Of a stretch of DNA of 64,000 bases, positions 1 through 8,754 are shown piece after piece. The notes under the pieces were generated by a model that saw only the letters and a list, made by a program, of their open reading frames with translations, ran no database searches and was not told the origin of the DNA. How positions within the stretch are numbered: position 1 is the stretch's first letter; each line of letters begins with the position of its first letter. The DNA comes from an uncultured Bacteroides sp. Its GTDB lineage: Bacteria; Bacteroidota; Bacteroidia; Bacteroidales; Bacteroidaceae. Made by a program: the position numbers and the translations under genes. The DNA lies in assembly GCA_948847595.1 (NCBI GenBank), contig CAQOGY010000001.1, positions 372,001-436,000 of the forward strand, written 5' to 3'.

Positions 1-399
1 GGAAAACCTGCTAAAATATTCCTTCTGATTGGCATTAATGATGTGAGCCGTGGAACTCCTGCCGATACCATTGTGTCCCGTATCGGGATGATTGTCCGGA
101 AGATAAAGATGGATTCACCGAAAACAAAGCTTTATCTGCAAAGCGTTCTCCCCGTGACCGACCATTATAATATGTTCAAGGGGCATACTTCTCGTTGGCA
201 GGTTGTTCCGGAAATTAATAAAGGATTAGTCCGTCTGGCAGAGAAGGAAGGAGCGGCATATATAGACTTGTACTCCCATTTTATAGACAAGGAAACCGGA
301 AAGATGAACACTGCCTACACGAATGACGGTCTGCATCTTTTAGGGAAAGGGTATTTGAAATGGGTAGAGATTGTAAAACCATATATCGGAAAGAAATAA
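1..399 (+). CDS. SGNH/GDSL-type esterase, 3' part (5' end outside window)
   Basis: The frame is open from base 1, so the gene begins upstream and only the last 132 codons are visible. The fragment shows the block III signature of SGNH hydrolases (GIND, about residues 11-14 of the fragment) and the C-terminal block V Asp-x-x-His (NDGLHL), which supplies the catalytic Asp/His. The Ser block lies before the window. Such enzymes remove acetyl groups from sugars or small esters, usually in the periplasm of Bacteroides. It lies 128 bp upstream of a second esterase and the glycosidases on the same strand, which suggests deacetylation of the glycan attacked by this PUL. The exact substrate is not readable. 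Confidence 0.8.
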   Translation, partial: GKPAKIFLLIGINDVSRGTPADTIVSRIGMIVRKIKMDSPKTKLYLQSVLPVTDHYNMFKGHTSRWQVVPEINKGLVRLAEKEGAAYIDLYSHFIDKETGKMNTAYTNDGLHLLGKGYLKWVEIVKPYIGKK

Positions 400-527
400 A
401 AACCAAAGAAATAAATCAAAAGGAGCTCGATATAAATCATAGGCTGTGCTTCTTCTCCTTCTGGAAGGAGGGGAAGCCATGCGGAGATTGATTATATTGA
501 ATTGACGTTAAAAAGGGGAGGAAATAC

Positions 528-3500
528 ATGAAAAAGATTCTGATTCTATCTGTCTGTCTGTTTGTATGTTGGACTATTTCGTCCGCTCAGCAACAACGGA
601 TAAAAGTAGCCTGTGTAGGAAACAGTATCACCTACGGAACCGGATTATCCGACCGTTTGGTACAGTCTTATCCCGTGCAGTTGCAGAAAATGTTAGGCAA
701 CCGTTATGAAGTCGGAAACTTCGGAAAGCCCGGCGCTACCCTGCTCAATCAAGGACACCGCCCCTATACCCGGCAGGAAGAATATCAGAAAGCATTGGAT
801 TTTGCAGGAGACATTGTTGTCATTCATTTGGGAATCAATGATACCGACCCTCGCAACTGGCCCAATTACCGTGACTTTTTTGTGAAAGATTATCTGAACC
901 TGATTGATACCTTCCGCAAAGCCAATCCCGGTGCACGGATTATCATAGCGCGAATGACCCCGATTGCCGACCGGCATCCGCGTTTCCAGTCGGGCACCCG
1001 TGACTGGCACGGCGAGATACAGACAGCTATCGAAACAGTAGCGCGTTATGCCGGTGTGCAGTTAATAGACTTTCACGAACCGCTCTATCCATATCCTTTC
1101 TTGCTGCCGGATGCCGTTCATCCTACTGCCGAAGGGGCAGCCATCATGGCAAAAACTGTTTATTCGGCTATCACCGGAGATTATGGCGGCTTGAAATTAT
1201 CCCCGCTTTATACGGATAATATGGTTCTCCAACGTGATACCCCTTTGCTGATACAGGGAACAGCCAATGCAGGAGAGCAAGTAACAGTCAGCATAGACCG
1301 TCAGCAGTGGATTACAAAAACTGCACCGGACGGGAAATGGTCGGTGAAATTATCACCGTTGAAAGCAGGCGGCCCTTATACGTTGGCAGTCTCCACTCAA
1401 AAAAGAATCTTGAAGTACACCAACGTCCTGGCAGGAGAAGTCTGGCTATGCTCCGGACAGTCGAATATGGAATTTATGTTGAGCCAAACCACTACCGGAA
1501 AGAAAGACATTCCTCAAGCTGCCGACGAACAGTTGCGCTTGTATGACATGAAAGCCCGTTGGCGTACGGACGCGGTGCAATGGGACGCTTCCGTCCTCGA
1601 CTCCCTGAATCATCTTCAGTATTATAAAGACACGGAATGGCAAACCTGTACTCCCGACAATGCCGCCCGTTTCTCGGCGGTAGCATCTTATTTCGGCCGG
1701 ATGTTGCGTGATAGCTTGAAAGTTCCGGTAGGGCTGATATGCAATGCAATCGGCGGTTCGCCTACTGAATCATGGATAGACCGGAATACGTTGGAATATC
1801 ACTTCCCGGCTATATTGAAAGACTGGACACACAATGATTTTATACAAGACTGGGTACGCGGACGCGCTGCATTAAACATCAAACAGTCGAAAGAGAAATA
1901 CCAACGCCACCCTTACGAACCTTGTTATTTGTATGAGTCGGGGATTCGTCCGTTGGCGCAATATCCGGTCAAAGGTGTGATTTGGTATCAGGGAGAATCG
2001 AACGCCCATAATTACGAAGCCCATGAGAAACTCTTCAAACTCTTGATAAGCAGTTGGCGTAAGAACTGGGAGAATGAGGAACTGCCGTTCTACTACGTTC
2101 AGCTTTCCAGTATAGCTCGTCCTTCCTGGCCGTGGTTCCGTGACAGCCAGCGCAGGATGATGAACGAAATACCGAATACAGGTATGGCGGTGTCGAGTGA
2201 TAATGGCGACTCATTAGACGTACACCCTAGAAATAAGAAACCGATTGGCGAACGTCTCGCCCGTTGGGCCTTGAATAAAACGTATGGCATGAGCCATATA
2301 CTGCCATCCGGCCCGTTATTCCACCAGGCCGATTTTCGTGAAAATGCCGTATATGTGACTTTCAATTACGGTAAAGGCTTAAAGAGTTCGGATGGTCATT
2401 CTTTGCGTATGTTTGAGGTCGCCGAGACGGACGGTGTTTATTATCCTGCCGTTGCCGAGATAATAGACGGTCAGATAAAAGTATATAGTGAACAAGTAAA
2501 GCATCCGCGATATGTCCGCTACGGCTGGCAGCCTTTCACACGTGCAAATCTGGTGAATGAAGCAGGTCTGCCGGCTTCGACCTTCCGTGCGGAAGCATCC
2601 GAGCGGTTCATTACGGATATTCACTTGCAGAAAATGGAAGGATTCCCCCAATCGGAGAAAGGCTTCAAACTTGGCGTTTCCGCCTGCTACTCAGGAATCC
2701 TGAGCGGCAACCTGCTGATGGCGGGTGGTTGTAATTTTCCCGGTGTTCCTGCCAGCGATGGCGGAAAGAAGAAATTCTATCGGGGGATTTATGCGGCAAC
2801 GATAAATACCGATACGGTACTTGCCTGGCGTAAGGTAGGAGAGTTGCCTGTCGCTTCCGCTTACGGAGTTTCCGTGTCTTGTCCGGACGGTATCATCTGC
2901 ATAGGGGGAACCGATGGAAAAGATGCGCTGACGTCTGTCTATAAAATCAGTTGGGGGAGAAATCCGAAGGCGGCAAAACAAGGGAAAGTCGTAATAGAAA
3001 CTCTTCCTGCTTTGCCTTATGCGTTGGATAATATGTGCGGCACGTTGATAGACGGGCAACTGTTCGTTGCAGGCGGTAACAGAGACGGCAAACCTTCCAA
3101 CTCATTCCTTTGCCTTGACTTGGACAGGCTTGAGACTGGTTGGCGGGAGTTGCCGGATTTTCCCGGAGATGCACGGACACAAGCTGTCTGTGCCGGACAG
3201 TTTAAAGACGGTGAAGCCCGTATCTTCCTATGGGGCGGATTCGCCGCTTCTACCGATGGCAAACCGGCAACACTTTCCACTGACGGTTATTGCTACTCGT
3301 CCCTGTCCCGCCAATGGATTCCTATAGCCACCCCGACAGGAAATGACGGTGAAACCATCTCCTTAGGTGGCGGAACTGCTATCGCCATCAATGAAAACCT
3401 GATTCTCTGTACAGGCGGGGTGAATAAAGATATCTTCCTTGCGGCTCTCCGACAGCCCCAGAAGGACTATCTTCTCCATCCTGCCGAATGGTACAAATTC

Positions 3501-3680
3501 AATGACCGGATATTAATATATGACACCAGCCAAAACACATGGCAGGAAGTAGCCCGTACCCCGCAAACAGCCCGTGCCGGAGCAGCATTGGTGGGATGGG
3601 ATAAGACTTATTACAACATAAACGGAGAATTGAAGCCGGGTATCCGCACACCCGAAATAATCAGGATAACAGTGGAATAA
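528..3680 (+). CDS. Three-domain SGNH esterase / sialate O-acetylesterase / NanM-like mutarotase
   Basis: A 1050-residue secreted protein with a signal peptide (about 1-20) and a strong purine-rich RBS (GGGGAGG) just before ATG. Domain 1 (about 25-215) is an SGNH hydrolase with GNS, GIND and DAVHP blocks. Domain 2 (about 220-690) resembles sialate O-acetylesterase, with the nucleophile motif CSGQSNME near 310, WYQGESN near 485 and a DVHP histidine near 564. Domain 3 (about 705-1050) has Kelch-like blades (MAGGCNFPG, VAGGN, LWGGF) as in NanM N-acetylneuraminate epimerases/cyclically permuted mutarotases. Inferred job: strip O-acetyl groups from sialic acid and equilibrate its anomers in the periplasm before uptake. 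Family assignments come from motifs; the fusion of all three activities is read directly from one uninterrupted frame. Confidence 0.85.
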   Translation: MKKILILSVCLFVCWTISSAQQQRIKVACVGNSITYGTGLSDRLVQSYPVQLQKMLGNRYEVGNFGKPGATLLNQGHRPYTRQEEYQKALDFAGDIVVIHLGINDTDPRNWPNYRDFFVKDYLNLIDTFRKANPGARIIIARMTPIADRHPRFQSGTRDWHGEIQTAIETVARYAGVQLIDFHEPLYPYPFLLPDAVHPTAEGAAIMAKTVYSAITGDYGGLKLSPLYTDNMVLQRDTPLLIQGTANAGEQVTVSIDRQQWITKTAPDGKWSVKLSPLKAGGPYTLAVSTQKRILKYTNVLAGEVWLCSGQSNMEFMLSQTTTGKKDIPQAADEQLRLYDMKARWRTDAVQWDASVLDSLNHLQYYKDTEWQTCTPDNAARFSAVASYFGRMLRDSLKVPVGLICNAIGGSPTESWIDRNTLEYHFPAILKDWTHNDFIQDWVRGRAALNIKQSKEKYQRHPYEPCYLYESGIRPLAQYPVKGVIWYQGESNAHNYEAHEKLFKLLISSWRKNWENEELPFYYVQLSSIARPSWPWFRDSQRRMMNEIPNTGMAVSSDNGDSLDVHPRNKKPIGERLARWALNKTYGMSHILPSGPLFHQADFRENAVYVTFNYGKGLKSSDGHSLRMFEVAETDGVYYPAVAEIIDGQIKVYSEQVKHPRYVRYGWQPFTRANLVNEAGLPASTFRAEASERFITDIHLQKMEGFPQSEKGFKLGVSACYSGILSGNLLMAGGCNFPGVPASDGGKKKFYRGIYAATINTDTVLAWRKVGELPVASAYGVSVSCPDGIICIGGTDGKDALTSVYKISWGRNPKAAKQGKVVIETLPALPYALDNMCGTLIDGQLFVAGGNRDGKPSNSFLCLDLDRLETGWRELPDFPGDARTQAVCAGQFKDGEARIFLWGGFAASTDGKPATLSTDGYCYSSLSRQWIPIATPTGNDGETISLGGGTAIAINENLILCTGGVNKDIFLAALRQPQKDYLLHPAEWYKFNDRILIYDTSQNTWQEVARTPQTARAGAALVGWDKTYYNINGELKPGIRTPEIIRITVE

Positions 3681-3745
3681 TAAAAACAATGCCGCTTGTA
3701 ATCTATATTTTGTTAAATTATCAGGGAAAATTGATGGAAAAATAA

Positions 3746-3753
3746 TATCTTTG
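3746..3753 (+). promoter_or_regulatory. -7 promoter box for the GH2 gene
   Basis: TATCTTTG matches the Bacteroides primary-sigma -7 consensus TAnnTTTG and ends 27 bases before the ATG at 3781. No good -33 TTTG is visible at the expected spacing. It suggests that the glycosidase genes can be transcribed separately from the upstream esterase, and it excludes the TTG at 3751 as start. Confidence 0.5.
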
Positions 3754-3780
3754 ACACCGTTAATATCTAATGCCCCCACT

Positions 3781-6393
3781 ATGATGATTAATTTAACCGG
3801 AAAAAAAGCTCAAATAGCGTGTGGATTACTCTGCTGTTGCAGCATGGCCTATGCCCAGAGCAATGACAATTCAGAAGTTCTAACTTTGCACACAGGCTGG
3901 GAGTTTTCCCAAGCGGGGACAGAGATATGGCGCACAGCCGTAGTCCCCGGCACGGTACATCAAGACCTTATCCATCACAACCTCATTCCCAATCCTTTCT
4001 ACGGTACCAACGAACAGAAAATCCAATGGGTCGAAAATGAAGACTGGGAATACAGGACGGCTTTTACAATCACTGCCGACCAACTGAAACGTGATGACGC
4101 CCAACTCACCTTTGAAGGGCTCGATACCTACGCCGATGTCTACCTCAACGGAGCATTGCTGTTAAAAGCCGACAACATGTTCGTCGGCTACACAATCCCC
4201 GTCAAACAATATCTTCGTTCCGGAGAAAATCTCCTTCACATATATTTTCATTCGCCCATCCGGCAGACATTACCCCAATACGCTTCCAACGGATTCAACT
4301 ATCCCGCCGACAACGACCATCACGAGAAACACCTGAGTGTATTCTCCCGCAAAGCCCCTTACAGCTACGGCTGGGACTGGGGTATCCGCATGGTGACCAG
4401 CGGCGTCTGGCGTCCGGTAACCATCCGCTTCTACGATGCCGCTTCCATCAGCGACTACCATGTGAAGCAACTATCACTGACCGACCAGGTAGCGAAGCTG
4501 TCCAATGAACTGGAAATAAACAACATACTTCCCCATCCGCTTCAAGCAGAAATAAAAATAAAAACCTCGCTCGAAGGGGAACAGGAATCCGCCATCACCC
4601 AAAACGTCACCCTGCAACCCGGAATCAACCACGTCTGTATTCCTACGGAAGTTGTCTCACCGGTACGCTGGATGCCGAATGGCTGGGGAGCGCCGACTTT
4701 ATACGAATTCTCCGCCCAAGTTATCGCTCAAGGCAACATCGTGGCTGAACAATCCCACAGAATCGGACTCCGCACCGTCCGCCTGGTGAACGAAAAGGAT
4801 GCAGACGGAGAATCCTTCTATTTTGAAGTGAACGGTATCCCGATGTTTGCCAAGGGAGCCAACTATATCCCCCAGGACGCTCTACTGACGAATGTGACTA
4901 CCGAACGCTATCAGACATTGTTCCGCGACATTAAGGAAGCGAACATGAACGTCATCCGCGTATGGGGTGGCGGAACCTATGAAGACGACCGTTTCTACAA
5001 TCTGGCAGACGAGAACGGAATACTGGTATGGCAGGACTTTATGTTTGCCTGCACCCCTTATCCGTCCGACCCCACCTTCTTGAAAAGGGTAGAGGAGGAA
5101 GCCTGCTACAACATCCGCCGTCTCCGTAACCACCCTTCGCTAGCCATGTGGTGCGGAAACAACGAAATACTCGAAGCCTTGAAATACTGGGGATATCAAA
5201 AGAAATATACCCCGGAAATCTATCAGGAAATGATGACCGGCTACGACAAACTCTTCCGCGAGTTGCTTCCCGCCAAAGTGAAGGAACTCGATGCAGACCG
5301 CTTCTACATCCACAGCTCCCCCTATCTCGCCAACTGGGGACGTCCCGAATCATGGGGAATAGGGGATAGCCACAACTGGGGCGTCTGGTACGGAAAGAAA
5401 ACTTTTGAATCATTGGATACCGATTTGCCGCGTTTTATGAGCGAATTCGGTTTCCAGTCCTTTCCCGAAATGAAAACCATTGCCACATTCGCATCTCCAG
5501 AAGATTATCAAATCGAATCGGAAGTGATGAACGCCCATCAGAAGAGCAGCATCGGCAATGACTTGATTCGTACTTATATGGAACGCGATTATATTGTACC
5601 CGAGAAATTTGAGGATTTCGTTTACGTCGGACTTGTATTGCAGGGACATGGCATACGGCATGGTCTGGAAGCGCACCGCCGCAACCGTCCCTATTGTATG
5701 GGTACATTATACTGGCAATTGAACGACAGTTGGCCTGTTGTCTCCTGGTCGGGCATCGACTATTACGGCAACTGGAAAGCCCTGCATTATCAGGCAAAGC
5801 GTGCATTTGCCCCCGTTCATATCAATCCTTTGCTGGAAGGTGACAACTTGTGTGTTTACTTGCTTTCCGACCATCTTGACACCCGGGAGAAACTGACGTT
5901 GGAAATGAAACTGACGAATTTTGCGGGAAAGAAAGCCGGAAAAACGGTTGTCCTTCCTTCTTTGTCTCTTCCTGCCAACACTTCCCAATGTGTATACCGC
6001 ACTCCGCTCACCACTTTGTTCTTTCCGGCAAAGCGCCCGCTTACGGACGACCTGCGCAGTAGCTTCATGCAACTGACCTTGAAAGACAAATCCGGTCATA
6101 CAGTAGCCGAAACAGTCTACTTCTTTGAAAAGACCAAAGACCTGCTCCTGCCCGAGACGACCATCACCTATAAGATGAAGCAGACAGACGGCAAATGCGA
6201 ACTGACACTTCTTTCTCCTGCCCTGGCAAAAGACGTCTTTATCGAAATACCTTTGCAGGGCGCCCGTTTCAGCGACAACTTCTTCGACCTTTTGCCCGGA
6301 GAGCGTAAAACGGTCATCATCACTTCTCCCGACATCAAGAAAGGAGAAGAATTGCCTTTGGGACTCAAACATATTCGTGAAACCTATAATTAA
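3781..6393 (+). CDS. GH2 beta-mannosidase
   Basis: An 870-residue exported glycoside hydrolase; the usual length for GH2 beta-mannosidases is 820-900. The ATG at 3781 (an ATG follows at 3784) leads into a signal peptide ending near AYAQ, whereas the frame upstream only offers a TTG inside a promoter box. An N-terminal jelly-roll (GLDTYADVYLNG, about 120) precedes the TIM barrel. The acid/base lies in WCGNNE (about 455-460) and the nucleophile in FMSEFGFQSFP (about 552-562), both typical of mannosidases. It removes terminal beta-linked mannose, such as the core residue of N-glycans after GlcNAc trimming. It sits 36 bp before the first GH20 gene, consistent with one transcript. Confidence 0.88.
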   Translation: MMINLTGKKAQIACGLLCCCSMAYAQSNDNSEVLTLHTGWEFSQAGTEIWRTAVVPGTVHQDLIHHNLIPNPFYGTNEQKIQWVENEDWEYRTAFTITADQLKRDDAQLTFEGLDTYADVYLNGALLLKADNMFVGYTIPVKQYLRSGENLLHIYFHSPIRQTLPQYASNGFNYPADNDHHEKHLSVFSRKAPYSYGWDWGIRMVTSGVWRPVTIRFYDAASISDYHVKQLSLTDQVAKLSNELEINNILPHPLQAEIKIKTSLEGEQESAITQNVTLQPGINHVCIPTEVVSPVRWMPNGWGAPTLYEFSAQVIAQGNIVAEQSHRIGLRTVRLVNEKDADGESFYFEVNGIPMFAKGANYIPQDALLTNVTTERYQTLFRDIKEANMNVIRVWGGGTYEDDRFYNLADENGILVWQDFMFACTPYPSDPTFLKRVEEEACYNIRRLRNHPSLAMWCGNNEILEALKYWGYQKKYTPEIYQEMMTGYDKLFRELLPAKVKELDADRFYIHSSPYLANWGRPESWGIGDSHNWGVWYGKKTFESLDTDLPRFMSEFGFQSFPEMKTIATFASPEDYQIESEVMNAHQKSSIGNDLIRTYMERDYIVPEKFEDFVYVGLVLQGHGIRHGLEAHRRNRPYCMGTLYWQLNDSWPVVSWSGIDYYGNWKALHYQAKRAFAPVHINPLLEGDNLCVYLLSDHLDTREKLTLEMKLTNFAGKKAGKTVVLPSLSLPANTSQCVYRTPLTTLFFPAKRPLTDDLRSSFMQLTLKDKSGHTVAETVYFFEKTKDLLLPETTITYKMKQTDGKCELTLLSPALAKDVFIEIPLQGARFSDNFFDLLPGERKTVIITSPDIKKGEELPLGLKHIRETYN

Positions 6394-6429
6394 ATATCTA
6401 TTAGTAACTTAACACTTAATTTTTAGTTT

Positions 6430-8754
6430 ATGAAACAATTCTTAAAACTAACCGGATGCCTGGCAGTGGCGGGACTTTTTGCTTCGTGCCAATCCGCGCA
6501 ACAGGAAGCTGATTACCAAATCATTCCTTTGCCGCAGGAAATCGTTACAGCTCAGGGAAGTCCCTTCATCCTGAAGAGCGGAGTGAAAATCCTTTATCCG
6601 GAAGGTAACGAAAAGATGCAACGCAACGCAAAATTTCTTGCCGACTACTTGAAAACAGCTACCGGAAAAGACTTTGCCATCGAAGCCGGAACAGAAGGTA
6701 AGAACGCCATTGTACTGGCATTGGGAGCGGAAGCCGAAAATCCCGAATCCTACCAGTTGAAAGTAGCAGGTGACGGAATCACTATCACCGGCCCGACGGA
6801 AGCCGGAGTATTCTATGGAATCCAGTCTTTGCGCAAATCCTTGCCCGTGGCAGTGGGTGCGGATATCGCATTGCCGGCAGTAGAGATAAAGGATGCTCCC
6901 CGTTTCTCTTATCGTGGCGCGCACTTCGACACCAGCCGCCATTTCTTTACCGTAGATGAAGTGAAGACCTATATCGACATGATGGCTTTGCACAATATGA
7001 ACCGTTTCCACTGGCATATTACTGAAGACCAGGGCTGGCGCCTGGAAATCAAGAAATACCCGAAACTGACGGAAATCGGTTCCAAGAGAACGGAGACAGT
7101 CATCGGACGCAACTCCGGCGAATATGACGGCAAACCTTACGGCGGTTTCTACACTCAGGAACAGGCGAAAGACATAGTAGCTTATGCTGCTGAACGTTAT
7201 ATCACGGTTATCCCTGAAATCGACCTGCCGGGACATATGCAGGCTGCTCTTGCCGCTTATCCGGAACTCGGATGTACAGGTGGCCCGTACGAAGTATGGA
7301 GACAATGGGGTGTATCCGAAGACGTGCTTTGTGCCGGAAACGACCAGGTATTGAAATTCCTCGAAGACGTATATGCCGAACTGATTGAAATCTTCCCGTC
7401 GGAATATATCCACGTAGGTGGTGACGAATGTCCGAAAGTACGTTGGGAGAAATGTCCGAAATGCCAGGCACGTATCAAGGCGCTGGGATTGAAATCGGAT
7501 GATAAGCATAGCAAGGAAGAGCGTTTGCAGAGCTTCGTTATCAACCATATCGAAAAATTCTTGAACGACCACGGACGTCAGATTATCGGTTGGGATGAAA
7601 TCCTCGAAGGCGGGCTTGCACCGAACGCGACTGTCATGTCATGGCGTGGTGAAAAGGGCGGTATCGAAGCAGCCAAGCAGAAACACGATGTTATCATGAC
7701 ACCGAACACTTACTTGTATTTCGACTACTACCAGACAAAAGACACGGAGAACGAACCTCTCGGTATTGGTGGTTACCTGCCTCTTGAAAGAGTGTACAGC
7801 TACGAGCCGATGCCGGCTTCCCTCACTCCCGAAGAACAGAAATATATCAAAGGCGTGCAGGCTAACCTCTGGACTGAATACATTCCTACATTCTCTCATG
7901 CCCAGTATATGGTATTGCCCCGTTGGGCTGCCTTGTCCGAAATCCAGTGGTCGGCTCCCGACAAGAAGAATTATGAAGACTTCCTGTCCCGTCTGCCGCG
8001 CCTGATTAAGTGGTACGATGCCGAAGGATACAATTACGCAAAACACGTATTCAACGTAACTGCCGAATACACTCCGAACCCGGCAGACGGTACGCTGGAT
8101 ATCACGTTGTCAACCATTGACGGTGCGCCTATCCATTACACACTTGACGGCACGGAACCTACCGCTACTTCCCCGCTTTATGAAAGCCCGCTGAAAATCA
8201 AGGAAAACGTAACTTTCTCTGCCATTGCTGTCCGTCCTACCGGAAACAGCCGTGTGATTTCTGAAAAGGTTAATTTCAGCAAGTCCAGCATGAAGCCGAT
8301 TGTAGCCAACCAACCTGTCAATAAGCAATACATGTTCAAGGGTGAATCTACACTGGTAGACGGCTTGAAAGGAAACGGCAACTACAAGACCGGACGTTGG
8401 ATTGCATTCTACAAGAACGATATGGATATGACTATCGACCTTCAGCAGCCCACCGAGATTTCGAGCGTTGCTATTTCTACTTGCGTGGAGAAGGGCGACT
8501 GGGTGTTTGACGCGAGAGGACTTTCCGTAGAAGTTTCGGACGATGGCAAGAACTTTACCAAAGTTGCTTCCGAGGAGTATCCTGCTATGAAAGAAAGCGA
8601 TAAGAATGGTATCTACGAACATAAACTGTCATTCAGCCCGGTGAAAACTCAATACGTGAAAGTGGTTGCCCTGTCTGAAAGTAAAATACCGGCATGGCAT
8701 GGTGGCAAAGATAGTCCGGCATTCTTGTTTGTAGACGAAATCACGATAGATTAA
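6430..8754 (+). CDS. GH20 beta-N-acetylhexosaminidase, lipoprotein, with chitobiase-C and discoidin-like domains
   Basis: 774 residues. The N-terminus ends in a lipobox (LFASC, Cys about 20), so the enzyme is lipid-anchored. A GH20b N-domain (about 30-150) is followed by the GH20 barrel (about 155-520) with the catalytic Asp-Glu pair in HVGGDEC (about 328-334). The substrate-assisted mechanism of the family needs these two residues, and both are present. Residues about 550-615 (YTLDGTEPT) match the chitobiase C-terminal Fn3-like domain, and about 625-774 look like an F5/8 type C carbohydrate-binding domain. It probably removes terminal GlcNAc/GalNAc at the cell surface or periplasm. Its stop codon overlaps the start of the next GH20 by one base, so the two are translationally coupled. 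Confidence 0.92.
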   Translation: MKQFLKLTGCLAVAGLFASCQSAQQEADYQIIPLPQEIVTAQGSPFILKSGVKILYPEGNEKMQRNAKFLADYLKTATGKDFAIEAGTEGKNAIVLALGAEAENPESYQLKVAGDGITITGPTEAGVFYGIQSLRKSLPVAVGADIALPAVEIKDAPRFSYRGAHFDTSRHFFTVDEVKTYIDMMALHNMNRFHWHITEDQGWRLEIKKYPKLTEIGSKRTETVIGRNSGEYDGKPYGGFYTQEQAKDIVAYAAERYITVIPEIDLPGHMQAALAAYPELGCTGGPYEVWRQWGVSEDVLCAGNDQVLKFLEDVYAELIEIFPSEYIHVGGDECPKVRWEKCPKCQARIKALGLKSDDKHSKEERLQSFVINHIEKFLNDHGRQIIGWDEILEGGLAPNATVMSWRGEKGGIEAAKQKHDVIMTPNTYLYFDYYQTKDTENEPLGIGGYLPLERVYSYEPMPASLTPEEQKYIKGVQANLWTEYIPTFSHAQYMVLPRWAALSEIQWSAPDKKNYEDFLSRLPRLIKWYDAEGYNYAKHVFNVTAEYTPNPADGTLDITLSTIDGAPIHYTLDGTEPTATSPLYESPLKIKENVTFSAIAVRPTGNSRVISEKVNFSKSSMKPIVANQPVNKQYMFKGESTLVDGLKGNGNYKTGRWIAFYKNDMDMTIDLQQPTEISSVAISTCVEKGDWVFDARGLSVEVSDDGKNFTKVASEEYPAMKESDKNGIYEHKLSFSPVKTQYVKVVALSESKIPAWHGGKDSPAFLFVDEITID

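Noticed and set aside
5707..6372. 221-codon minus-strand frame inside the GH2 gene
   Set aside because: It is an antisense shadow without start signals or family features; the GH2 frame is complete on the other strand.
6448..7572. 374-codon minus-strand frame inside the first GH20 gene
   Set aside because: It is an antisense shadow produced by codon bias; no motif or promoter supports it.
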